Assembly: GCF_001949145.1 (NCBI RefSeq)
Contig: NW_019091534.1
Span: forward strand, 247,456-311,455
DNA from: Acanthaster planci
Taxonomy: Eukaryota > Echinodermata > Asteroidea > Valvatida > Acanthasteridae
Direction of reading: 5' to 3'
Length of the DNA: 64,000 nt
Part shown: positions 10,292 through 22,647 of the stretch, piece after piece
Layout of the letters: each line of letters starts with the position of its first letter
Numbering within the stretch: the first letter of the stretch is position 1
Program-made: the position numbers and the translations under genes
Notes under the pieces: generated by a model
Told to the model about the DNA's origin: nothing
The model's input: only the letters and a program-made list of their open reading frames with translations
Databases searched by the model: none

Positions 10292-13229
10292 CGTATTTAT
10301 TAATTTGTGCTTCATCACTAGCCTAATATGTCACGGACATGATGCATAAATCCATACAAGTTCAGATGAAACACCAGCGTCGAACTCAGATTTCAGATTC
10401 CTCTCGTTGAAAGAAATAAAATGCAGGAAATCGCCACTGTACATGAAATAACGGGTGGCATTAAGCGTATGGTCCATGCACAGATCTAGGAGCTTTTGGA
10501 AGAGGTGTGCCGCGTATTTAGTTTCACCTCGCTCATACAAAATAGGTTCCCCTTCTGTCACAATTATTAACATTGGCCTCCAGGGAATGAGCCTTCTGTT
10601 TTCACTAAACTCAATAAGGAGTAAAAACAACAACAGTCGTCGGTTTCATCTCGCTGTTCTTGAAAGTTGTGACGTCGTACGTGGGAGTCGGAATACCTCG
10701 ACTCTTTGCTGCTGTAGCATATACACAATTTTGGACAGCGAGACTAGAAGTCCAACAGTCAGTATGTTTGCTGACACCGACGCTGAAGATCAAATGTAAT
10801 GTGGAACTTGCGACGCGATATTCGTGAAGGAAATGCAAAGAAACTCGTAAGGGGGCTATTCTGTAAAGTCGGTGCAGCAGTCAACAACGCAGTTAATGGG
10901 CATACTGTGACTTGCTTCACCGCAAAACTTCTGCTGCCGCTGACCATAGCTGCAGCTGGACTGGGATAGACGAACGCATGGATTCCACACATTGCACGAG
11001 GCAGCAGGCCATTGCCAGCCGTATCGCGTAATGGTTGGTCTTCGTATCGTGTAGGATTACTCCAAGGACCGTGCCGAGCGGTGCGACTTTAAATAGACCT
11101 TCCTTGTGATGCTGCTATGCTTGTCTTGTTCCCTGTATAGACCAATTGGCAGGAGTAAAACAACTTTAATAACATACAGCATTTTACAGCTTTTCATAGG
11201 GATCACACTATTGTCCTTCCAGCCTTAGTCAGATTGCATTGCTTTGAATGGTACATAGAAAAGCGAAATGGATGCCCCCAAGACAGAAGCCTATACCCCG
11301 CCGGAACTACTCTCAGGTATCACGTCAGAATTTTGGCCGTTTCACATGCTGCCCTCAACGGGCTTTAAGATAAATGAATTTTATAACGGTCCAGCCTGGA
11401 AAGTAAGATTCTACCAGTCGTTTTAAATATCGGTCAAGAATCTATTTTATTTTCGGCTTATATTTTAGGTTACATATAAGCCCAATATGACACAGATGTC
11501 CTCCATCGTTGAACTACGTCTTTAAGACGATCCCGATGCGTGGCACGTCATACAAATCATGATAGTAACCATCACTTATTTTTATTGATTTTAGTGGGCG
11601 ATCATTTTTGCTTTTTTCTCCCTTTTTAAAAGGTGTTTCAATCTTCCTCTAGTCCCTTTTTGGGACAATAATTCCTCGATCCTTTTTAAAACATGGTACA
11701 ATGCATGAACTTGGAAGTTGGCATAAACTAAAACCTGCTTCCTAGGTGCACCTTTAAGGCCACACTTTTATAATGAAGTCATCGGGTGTCAAATTAAAAA
11801 CAGTAAAGACAAGATTATTTAATCTTTGAAAACCAAATGAAATCATTCGTGCTTTTTGGGCAATACAGTAAATTAAGGTCATAATTTTTGTCAGGTATGC
11901 AAACTCACCTGACCCTTTCTTCCAGTCGAGGCGAAGCGCTTTATTTGGCACTGTTAATATGAATTTGCTTTCAACGGTGTTAGTCTGCCAAGCAAGATAA
12001 TATTGTTCAAAATAAGGGCCAGTGACGTTTTCAAATACTCGAGCGCCCTCTAGCAGCAGATTGGAAAATTCTGTATTCCAACAGCGCATGCCAAGCGTGA
12101 AGCGCATCAGAGGTCCTTAATTAAGACGCACGTGAGAGGTTGCTAACTTGCAAGCGTGCTTTGTTCCCGAATGACTTTGCTTTTTCGAAATATCGAACTG
12201 GCTCATTAATGCATGTTAGTAAATCCCCTCTAATAGGTTGAAACTGGTACATAAATGACCTTCATGCACAAAATACATTCCTGCTTGAGGATTCAAGCTG
12301 ACGATGTCAACAGACTGGACGTTAAAACGAACAGACCTTTAAGAAATCAGTCGTGAGACTCTATAGAGATAATCTTGACTTGTCAGTCACATTATAGAAT
12401 AAATACAGGTTTGCAGTTTCCTTTATTCTTGGTGACAAGACGTCAATAGCGCTGCGAAGTTTAAGCTCGGATGGTCATTGGACTGAAAGTCTTGCCTTGT
12501 ACACACGTACAAGAGGTCGCCAAGAATGTCTTAGGAATCGTGCATTGACGTAGTGTACCACCTACTTGCATAACTCAAAAGGCGGGTCACAAACAATAGC
12601 ACTGGCGCACTGTGGGAAAATCTTGTCAACTGGCTCAGTGATTATTACCGAAGCCACCTCATGCGACATGCAAGCCCTGGCCCAAAGGATCACTAGACTA
12701 ATATCAAACTTGTTAAGTAAACCACTCGAGCGACGATCACCAAATATTCGTCCTATTAGCCTTCAAAAGCACATTATTTGGTTCAAGAAATCGAAGGCCA
12801 ATAGTTCCAAATCACACTCTTGCCATATCTATCCAGAAGACCTATCGACAAATAACAGTGGCCACGTACACTATGATGAGGAAACTGATCTTTTTGGAAA
12901 ATCTTTCCAAGGCTAACAACGAACAACGCTAACTCCCACTCTATGTATGCTGTATAAACAAGTGAGTTGGAAAGTGCATATAGTACACACAGGGACTAGA
13001 TTTAAGGGTCAACACTCCGCCTTGAACAGAAGCACCCCCTCATCGGTTGAAAAGAGGCATGGTGGTCGGGAGTGTTAATTTTGTCGATAGCGATACCCCG
13101 TAAAGCGTGCACTTATAGTCGTTTGTGAACCAGCGAAGTGCAGTTCTGACCAGCTCGGGGCTCATATATACAGCAACGTTATGCAATTTTTCATTACGTA
13201 TTCCACGTATGCAAACAAACGCACAACAC

Positions 13230-13378
13230 GGGTGATTCACAAAAGTGCGCCTCCAAGAGTTTGCAACGCGTTGGCTAATCAAAACACGTGAAATCTATCG
13301 ATCTTTCCAAACGAGAATTGGGTCGACAGATTTCGCAACGCGTTGCAAACTCTCAGAGGCGCACAACTGTGAATCGCC
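13230..13378. mobile_element. Palindromic MITE-like repeat, family 1, copy 2
   Basis: About 149 bp with inverted ends of roughly 45 bp. The left end begins GGGTGATTCACAAAAGTGCG and contains CAAGAGTTTGCAACGCGTTGG; the right end is its complement, ending TGTGAATCGCC. The centre keeps ATTTCGCAACGCG-type sequence shared with copy 1. No clear target-site duplication is visible. Confidence 0.78.
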
Positions 13379-16300
13379 GGTAGTCTGGTCGGAATTTTCC
13401 CAGCGAAAACGCAAGATTCCCAGGACGTCCTTCGCCAAAAACAACTTTCTACGACCTGTGATCTGGTCACATAACCAACGTTTAAGAGGAGCTCTCAACT
13501 TCAACATTCTCCTCTACAACAGTAATACTTATTCTGATTACATAAAACAACAATTGAAGGATCTACCGTTCAATTAACTATCATTTGTTCATTGCACCGT
13601 AACGCTTCCATCTAGGTTCGCTTCCCTTTAATTCTGTGTTCATCTTGCGAAAAAATCCTTTCTTCAGAAAATAGCCGTCGAACCTTCGCCCCTTTCCTCC
13701 AAACATCTGAGAGGAAAGAGAAAGAGAGAGAAAGTGGGCGAATATAATCTGATGGAGCTGTCAGAACTGATTGCGTGTTATTGAGCGTACCGGTGCTGAT
13801 AAATATCGCACAAGAGAGCAGAACACACAGAGCGTGCAGATTTCCTCGAGTCGGAGTACCGTGGTTTGAAATGGAACTCCCCTCTCCGCGCTACGTGCTC
13901 GACGCTGCCGAATCAAAGACGCGTTGCCGAGTAACTCTTCTTTCTGTTATTGGACAGCCTTCTCCAGCGTAGATGAAGAGGCAAAGATGCAATCGCAATC
14001 ATATGGCGAGATAGGAGAAGATACTTGTGCATGTCCTGGTTTTTTCTAGACCCTGTAATGACGTGACTTAGACATGGTCTCACTGGAGATGTTATCCTAC
14101 GTACTGTCCTTTTCGGGGGGTTCGTCGGAGCACAAAGTTCTATCGGGTCGGAGATACTGATGGCGCTAGCGGTCGTTTGGAATACCAAAATACCCGAGTT
14201 GCCCAAGATCATGCTTGGCGTCCTAATCACGAAATTTAATTAATAGGAAATCCATTTTTGTTTCTATCTGGTTAAATACTAACTTCGCCATAAACAACGT
14301 TGGCAAGATGAACACGCACTTTTCTTCAGGCAGGTATAGATAGTCATGTTACCAACTTACGACAGGCGTCTAAGTGAGTTTATCCGAGCATGTTATCAAA
14401 CAAAGCTGATACTGTTTTTGTATGTGACTGTGTTTACAAAATTATACAAAGCTGCGAATTTATTGGCCATTAAACTACCCACTGTTCAAATCGATTCGCG
14501 TGTTCAAATCATGCGTGGGGTTTGCAAGAATCTACACTGTGCATACGGCATTGAAACGGCTAAATGCGGTACTCGAGTCAAACAGTAAAACAAAACAATA
14601 CCACCTGATAAAGGGCTAACCAAGGAAAATGAATGTTCCAGTACACTGCACTCCTTTTAACTCAAGACAGAAAATGTAACCCACACCTCTGAAACCTCTA
14701 AGTGGAATACAACTTACCAGTATATCATTTCAGCGCGTAATGCAGATTCCCACTCGAGTAACTTCCTTTTCAAACTCTCAATCTCACGATAGAAACAATT
14801 TTCTCGCAGATCACCTAGTCTTGGTTTCAGTTGGAAAGCAGTTAATAATTTGACAAAATGTGTTTACATCCTTACCCCCACAATAGCAGTTTATTTACCT
14901 AACAGCATGATCCGTGGTTTTTTTTGTCTGATATTTAACCGCTGAGTACGTCATTGCTCTTTCTCACTTAATGCGCTCGCGCCCAAATTTGCAATGAGTG
15001 AAGGAAACGTGGTACACGCAATACCTTAAGTGCTACTATCGAAGTGGGGAATCTGATAGCATGGAAGACTATAGCTTACAAATCACGTACCGGACAAAAT
15101 GCCGTGTATGCCGAACGAGAAAGAATGCATGCACAGTGGTCCGGGGGAACCAAAGTCACCGAATTTCAGGGACTTAGTGCAATATGGTAAAGCAACGTCT
15201 AGTGTACGGCATTAAATGTCTGTCCTGAGGAGTTCATCACGTGACCCTGTCTCAGCTTTGAGAGGAATTGCCTCCAAATTCTGGAGTGCGCATGTCTTGA
15301 CGGGCCCCTCCGTCGCTGTTTGAGAGTTTAACGCTTCGACCGACGAGTTGACGGGCATCAAATTTTGTTCCGGCCGCTTAAACAACATGGAGCATCAGTC
15401 ATAAACGTGACAATAAAATAGTTTTAGAGGTGCTTAAATACTTCCAACTGACCTGTCTGACATGTTAACGGTGAAAAATGTTCACTGTATCAATTTCAAT
15501 TTTACGCTAGATTTGTATTTTTAAAAAGATTTTATTCTCCCAAGGGTAGGAAGAGGGTCACCAAACAAACTCAGTTCTCAGGTGCCTAGTGATTAACTAA
15601 AATGGATTCACAGGCAACCACTGCAGAGTTAACACCCTGAACGAGCAGAGTTAGAAACTATCAGTTTTACACAACCATGATTAAGCTCTGCTCAGGTCAG
15701 TGAATCCCAAAGCACTTTCCTCCAAACTATAGGTTTTATTATGTGCACAGTTAATTTTTATTATTTCAATCCCGAGGTCTATCTAGTCTTCATACTCGAA
15801 CCCTACACGCTCAGTAATAACTTACAGTTCTGCCACTTGAGTCTTGAATCCAACGCAAACAAAACGATCACAAAGTTCATTCCAGATCTATCAGAGCGAT
15901 GAACGTATTTAATAAAAGTTTCTCAAACGAGCATCTTGGTGGGGAAAATACTACAATTTGCCTTTCAGAATTGCTTGATCCAGGTAGACTTACATTCACT
16001 CAGGCTTTTGTTCAGGATTAGGTAAAAGACGGTTTCACATCGTCACATTTCATTCTTCCGTGATTTTTCGTTTGTTTAGCACGTGTAATAAGATCGCCCA
16101 TTATCCTTTGCGATAGCATGCTCCGTATGCAAAACTCACTACTGAGAGCGCACGTTGTCTAAGGTCAAGGTATCTAAGGTCACATGCACATCTATCCCTA
16201 AGGTCAAACGAACGATGTAAACAAAACAAAGGTTACAATTAGCATATAAAAGTACATGTATGAGATCTTGGGAACTACAGGTTTAAAATCTGGCATTTGA

Positions 16301-17532
16301 TTTCAAAACGTGCGAAAGCCAATATCAGGGGGGTACGGCGCACGGCTTGTCTGATAATGCACTGTTATGTCAAAGAATTGGGGCCTGAAAGTCGACCCCG
16401 ACTCCGTCTCCAAAAGTAACTGAGATACAAATGCATTTTGGGACGTAAGGTAATCTATTAAGACCAATTTTACGTCAAAGGCAAATTTCTATCAGCACAG
16501 ACTTACAGCTCAGTGGGCAGTCGGTGTGTATTACTCTTGCAACCGCCCGAACCCTGACACAGTTTTGACGGCAGCCCTAACGGCCACATAGAGCAAAAAG
16601 GTAGTTAATAAGTTGACGCATGTTTCAAGCTGATGTCCAAAAGTATTGAAGCGAACGTTTGTGTTGAAAAGGCCTTGGTATGTTGGCCAGCCATTAAAAG
16701 GAACGTAAAGCTTAATACAACATCCCATCTGAAGAACGCAAAACCTCATGGAGCTAACTGGAGACCCCAGCCTCGTGTACAGTATTAAGCTAATCCACAC
16801 AGCAACGTGTCGGAGGTCTGCAGTCATATGCTTCTGCCATTCAACGTCGCTAAAGTCCGACTTATTCTTCCACCGAGTCAAATGCATTAACTAAGACCCC
16901 CCGTTCAGAGTGTTACAACTTAAATTTCTCTTCACTTAGCTGCAACTTCACAATCCTCGTACAGTGTACCATGCATTGAATTTCTGTAGCTAAAACTGAT
17001 CCGATTCTCACATTTAATAAAGGGAATCAACAGGTTGCCCTTGTCATACATAAAGCAGACCAATCGACTGCGCTCAGGCATTTTTTCTTTACCGAATTAA
17101 CAAATCTCAAGCAAAGGGCACGCCAGTGGCAGACTTCATCATTTTCCCTGCAGACTATTCATGGTGAGAAAAAAAACCTCGGTCAGAAGAGAAGTCCGCT
17201 TCGAAATGAGTTTCGCTTCACGCGCTTAAATAGATGTTCCTTTTGCCAAGCAATTAACGCCCTTTTCTCCCCATGTGGGGATCGACTGTTGCGGGGGAAA
17301 GGCTCTGGCAATCAAGGAAGCGCATTGCACCCATCGATTACGCTGAGTCAACTTTTGCACAAAACGACGAAGGCAAGGCGTTTCCGAGCAAACACATTTA
17401 ATGCACTCGATGAGTGGTATCAATGATCGGTCTGACGGCCAGCCAGTGCACAGGCGGGCCGTCTCGTTTTACCGGGAGCCCGGCTAAGTGTTGACGAACT
17501 TGGACGTCGTATGATCAGGGCGACCACGGAAG

Positions 17533-17595
17533 ATGAGGTCTTTGTGGAAAGGCGTGCTTATTGCAATGGCTCTGTCAGCTCCAATTAAAACCACG
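17533..17595 (+). CDS. Candidate first coding exon of a small secreted/membrane product
   Basis: ATG at 17533 opens a 21-codon frame, MRSLWKGVLIAMALSAPIKT plus T, running straight into a strong donor (ACG|GTGAGT). The sequence looks like a signal peptide: one early Lys, then a hydrophobic stretch and Ala/Ser. The upstream 130 bp are CpG-richer than the surroundings. A phase-compatible candidate partner is at 22047-22130, but intervening exons are possible. I recognise no family. A 5' exon prediction by eye is weak, so this is a lead only. Confidence 0.25.
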
Positions 17596-20500
17596 GTGAG
17601 TCTTATATACAAACAGCCTTACTTTGAGCACGCTTTGAGAGATAGATTGGTGTACGAAATTCAGGGTTGGTTAGTACGATGTCCCCGAACATGGATCAAG
17701 TACATTCCGAACCGTCCCTGTAACTTTGACGTTAAGGGTGCTTCATTATACTCTACGCGAAAACCAGCGTAAACGCCAACTTTTGGATGTCAGATCAAAG
17801 ATTCGGGAAGAAGTTCACCTGACAGAAGCGAAGTCTGCTGCAACTGTTTAGTGAAGTCAAATTTGCTTCGCTTTCTTGTTCGCCTGAAGGATGAACCGGC
17901 CTCTTCTCTCGCTTATCCGCCTCCTAGTCCCGCAGCCAAATGCCACTGTTCACCTGAACCTTGTTTTGGAGGATATATCAAATATTTTTTGATAGATTTC
18001 TTTTTTGTAGACCACAGACAACGAGAATCTGCCCGATGACCTTTGATGACGTTTGGGCATTTTGAGATATAATTGAAAATCCCCTTCAACTATTTTGCTC
18101 ACAAATCCATATGATGCGAAACCTTCTATAACTATTGGTGGCGCTTTAAAAAAATCTATGTTACAAAATTGAAATTTTAGTAATTTTGTTATATAAAACA
18201 ATTAGTTACACAAATAAATATAAAAATCTCATCAGTTCTACATGATTTCTATATTATTATTGAAAAAATGAAACAAAGTGAAGAAAATACAGGTATTTCT
18301 ATATATAGGCCTATTTGCCATTTTGAAATAGAGACCAAGTTATTGAGTGTGGTACCGTCTGGAACAGTATGTGCTACCAAATATTAAGTGGGTCAGGGTA
18401 CACAGACATGTAAACAATGTAACGTGCATGCTGAGAATAATTTCTTCACAGATGGTGTTTGATGCCAGTAAATCTAGTGGCCTAAATGTGACAAAAGTGA
18501 CAACAAAAGTACAACATAATTATCATCAGCAGGTGTGAGGTTGTAAATTTGGGAGCTGTATTTGGAAACAGAGTTGAAGTGATACCACCTTTTCTTGCCT
18601 TCTCACGACTGACTAAAGCAAGCAGTAAGGTTAAACGTTGCAGCTTTAATACATACAATGACTTTAGTGTTGGTGTAGTGAGAGTTGTTTTCAAGGTTAT
18701 TTTTGATTAAAGGACCCAGGAAATGAATTTTCTTAGAACCACTTTTTGTGTATCTCCGTACTCTTCTTCCATGTATGAAGACTGTTTGACATCTTCGTTG
18801 CGTTATGTGAACTGAACGGTGCACTTTTTCAAACATTAAAAATTGACCAAGTATTTCTTGACAAGTGAGGGCGCTTTTGCTTTGATGTAAACTTAGGAAG
18901 ACATGGTTCAGGTTGCATGTTTTCATATTCAAATTGTGAACCCAAATTTGCTACCTGGGAACATTTCTGTGAAAAGGAATGTTGATGAACTTTTGCCATA
19001 TACTTACACAACAATAAATTACCAAAGAAAATAAAAGATTGAGACGTTGAGATTCAGTGCCTTTTATGACATCATAGTTCTGCTTATGAATATGCAAATA
19101 TAAGCATAATGCATAAGCATAAAACCAAAAAAATATCAAAATATGGGGAAAATTGCAAAACAAAAATTTAAAATCAGGTTAATTGAAACCCAAAAATGCA
19201 ATTTCAAGGGTTTTAGTAAAATGAAAAAAAAAATCTATTTCCTGGTTCCTTACAGTTGTTCAGAACAGCATGCAGAACGTACGTGTATTTGTTTGACTAG
19301 TTTATAAGTGTAACTTAAGGAATATTTCGGCCTTACTTTGTACGCTTTGCTATACCTTGTACGTTGTTTTCTGAGTGGCTGGGTATCTAGGCATGTTTGG
19401 TCATCGTGTTGCTTGTTTGGACTGGTGATTGTGATAGTGGTACTTTATTTCATCGTGCAGTACAGAAAATAATGCTATGTCCTGCCTCCAGTGTTTTTCA
19501 AATTAGTCATATTATTCTATAGGGCGATGTAGAAGGGTGTCCCTTTTCCAAATGCACTCATTTAAAGAGACTGCCCAAATTTAATGCGTGCAATACCATG
19601 AGAGAATATAGTCAAACATCGAAAGCAAAAGGGTAATTCTGTAAATTATGGATCCATTTTTGTGTGTGTGTCCCCGTCACATCTGACATATGGTTTTGCA
19701 ATTGTCTAATTTCCAAGAGTGATGAATTAATGCCAAGTACCTGCCGAATAAATAGTAATAGTTTAATATCGATTCCAGTGAAATTTCCATGTCAAATAAC
19801 GAAGGTCAGGTGTGAAAGCGACATACAAATGTCACACTTTAGGACCCCAAACTTATACAATTACCCAAAAGCTTCCTTTCTGCCATTTCTGGGTATGACA
19901 CCATATCAGATCCTGAGAGAGAGGGGACAGCTTTGAGCGAAGGTCAATGGTTGACAGCTCAAGCGGGACAGGATTTCACGATGTTCAAGTGATCAGCAGT
20001 TGTACATAGATTGCCATAAAGTCATTCTGGCATATCCAGTAAGGCAAATAGTAGTCAGACTTTCTTTACTCTTTAGCTTTTGAAGGGGCATTTCTGTGAT
20101 ACAGTAAACCTTGGAATGTTGAAAAACTTCGGGATAGTGAAGTAATCAGAGCAACCTTGCAAGTCGAACAGTTTTCATTTTAAATAGCAGTTTGTTGCTG
20201 CACCAATAAACCTTGCTTCTTTTACTCAGAGAAATAGTTCAATAAACATTTTACTTTTAGTGAATATTCGATACATTTAGTTTAACTTTGAAAAAATAAT
20301 TGCCCTGCCCCCCCCAAAAAAGGCTCCAGTAACTCCATACCTCAAGAACCTACATGTACTTTTAGTCCAATTAATGTTGTGCTCTTTACAAACTTAAGGT
20401 TAATGTCAAAACACTGTGGCACTAAAGTTAAGGGTTAAATACATTTGTCCAAATATTAAGACACTCTTACATCAAATTTGACCGATTTGTATGTAAAAGT

Positions 20501-22046
20501 CGTATTCCACTGATAATATTTTTTCAAGCAAGGCCACTTTATAGTCGTCATGTTTTTCTGGGAAATTTAGGCTTATTGCTACTTATTATGGGACTGAAAA
20601 TGACAACATAGGGAAACTCACTTCATATTTGTGATTTAATGTTTAAATTGGTTTGACCTTGTTCAAGCACCAAAAACTGCCCAGGCACGCCTCACCTCAG
20701 TTCTACATTTTAAATTTTTTATTCTGTATCCATTTTAACATGTAAATGGGGGCCATTAGGTTTTATTGACATTTTGTTAGTCTTTTTTTTTTTGCTTTTA
20801 ACCGTGCTAACATAGCATGTATTGATAAACTATCCACGAAAACAGAAATAATTAGTGTCTGAAATTGTCCAAGGTTTCATCGTAAATTCTTCAAAAGTGC
20901 GACCTCCTTGCTCAGAATATACGAAAAAGCATAATGTATCCAACGAAGCAGGGTTCACCCTTCTGGCTGCCGGACTATCCCCCACCAAAGAAACATTTCG
21001 TTCTCTTTATTTACTTTTAGTCATCCAGAAAAATCATACTGGCGAAAACGTTTTAGTTATAAAACTAAACTCATTTTATTTCATTATATGCATTGATACA
21101 ACGGCAACAGACACGTAAGATAACGACTTGGAACAACCATCAGTTCTGTAAAAACAAAGGCAGATCGATTTATTACCCTTCTGCCAGATGATTTAGACTA
21201 ATATTAAGCCATACACCGAAGGGAGTTGAAAGAAAAAAAATGACTCTGGCAGAATTTCGAATACTAAGTTATTTGACAGACAACACTTGGCCCTAACTGC
21301 TTGCTTCTGATAGTTGTCTCAACTCCAGAAATTCAAAATGTACAATAAACAATTCGTGTTTAGATTATACATGTACTTAAAAAAAACTGACAAATCAGAT
21401 CTGGGCGGAACTTAAGAATATAATCAGAAGCTCCGCGACAAATATGCACGGAATGATTTACATGTACGTCGCTTGGTGCGAGATACATCTTACCTAGATC
21501 TACCTTTACAATTTTGCCAAACACTCTGATGTTTACGGTTTAAGAATAAATTATCATTTTTATCTCTCAATTCGGACTGTACCGTAAAAAAGACAATCTC
21601 GGGCCGACTCCATAAAACATTGCACCATACATCACAATTACCTATTCAATGAAATGAACGCTACTCTTAATGACAGGTACTCGACACTGAATTATGAAAT
21701 ATGAATTTCATATATTTACGACTTTACGACTTGTTCAAACTGAACAAGTCGGGGAAGTGTTCCAGATGTTTGTAAAATAGCTAAGTCTTTGAAATACTCC
21801 ATTTGATTTTGCCCTATAAATTAACAATGATAATTCCAAAAATAGTGTGCAGAAGCTTTGTGAAACTGATTCATAGGAATAGGCATATGCCAACACTGGT
21901 CGACAGTGATGTTGGTTTCTAAAGTAAGAATCTTTATTTTGTTTAGTTTTACGCTTATCTTTGTTGCATTTTGCTATGATGTAGTTCAAACTAAACTCTC
22001 TAGTTTTTAAATTCTGACACTGTTTTGTTCTGGTTTGTCTTTTCAG
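17596..22046. other. Spacer or putative intron without recognisable genes
   Basis: AT-rich, with many T and A runs and a (TG)n run near 19660. No exon with a recognisable domain was seen on either strand. If the 17533 exon is real, this is its first intron. Confidence 0.5.
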
Positions 22047-22130
22047 GAAGTCCCGCTACGTAAGGCAAGTCAAAAGAAAATGTTCCTTACAATAATTCAT
22101 CCTGATTTTTGTTCCAAAACGGATAGCTGA
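22047..22130 (+). CDS. Candidate second exon paired with 17533
   Basis: The acceptor is strong (TTTGTCTTTTCAG). Read in phase 0 after the exon at 17533-17595, it gives 27 further residues (EVPLRKASQKKMFLTII...) and a stop at 22128-22130, for a product of about 48 residues with dibasic and Lys-rich stretches. An alternative donor (TAC|GTAAGG) lies 13 bp in, so the exon could also be a 13-bp microexon. No homologue recognised; very tentative. Confidence 0.18.
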   Translation, partial: EVPLRKASQKKMFLTIIHPDFCSKTDS

Positions 22131-22274
22131 GGTGTTGAAATCCTAATTATTAAAGAAGGTCATTGAAGTATTTAAAACAACCCATACAAAGATTAAGAGC
22201 AGAAACCAGTGAATTGCCATAACGCAAAACGCACTGACTTGTTTTACGGGAGGATAATTGGGGACGGTTTTCCA

Positions 22275-22280
22275 TTTTAT
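22275..22280 (-). promoter_or_regulatory. Likely poly(A) signal of TMEM256
   Basis: AATAAA on the minus strand, about 225 bp past the TMEM256 stop codon, within AT-rich sequence. Confidence 0.45.
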
Positions 22281-22503
22281 TACGTTAACCCTGAAAGTCC
22301 TCAATTTTCAGGTTCAATTTGATTTTTTTTACATACACCCCGGGGAGTTAATAAATCAATTAATTAAATTTTAAAAAATAAATAATTACCATTGGATAGA
22401 CAGAGGGGGTTACAAAACAACCCCGAGTACCGGGGTGCCCTGTGTGATTTGTTCAGTATGGGTCAGGTGCTTCGTAGAGGCGGTCCATATTCTTCCATTT
22501 GAA

Positions 22504-22647
22504 TCACAGAACCATGGCAGCCCAGGCAACAATGAGTAGGGTCCCTCCGTATGGCGCCACTTTCACCAGAGAGGGGTCACTAGTCATTGCATAGTAATAG
22601 CATGGGCCGCAGAACATGGTCATCCCGGTGACCATCAAGGAGCCAAC
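22504..22647 (-). CDS. TMEM256: TMEM256 exon 4 with stop codon
   Basis: The exon starts after AAAAAATAG with VGSLMVTGMTMFCGPCYYYA, and ends VAPYGGTLLIVAWAAMVL and TGA. It encodes the last two hydrophobic segments and the APxGG motif. Confidence 0.93.
   Translation of the reverse strand, partial: VGSLMVTGMTMFCGPCYYYAMTSDPSLVKVAPYGGTLLIVAWAAMVL

Larger units (their letters stand above)
9729..17532. other. Intergenic region upstream of the GPCR
   Basis: About 7.8 kb without a gene I can support. It holds two copies of a palindromic repeat (10129-10291 and 13230-13378). Minus-strand frames at 10331-10633, 11754-12107 and 16531-16887 are open for 100-118 codons but lack a recognisable domain, splice context or codon bias. 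The stretch 17400-17532 is richer in GC and CpG and could be 5' UTR of the candidate exon at 17533. Confidence 0.6.

Noticed and set aside
10331-10633. 100-codon minus-strand frame with RPMLIIVTEGEP, briefly considered as a von Willebrand A domain end
   Set aside because: No MIDAS motif, no continuation of the domain, upstream stops in the same frame and no splice context.
16531-16887. 118-codon minus-strand frame
   Set aside because: Open but with no family resemblance, no codon bias, and no splice or promoter context.
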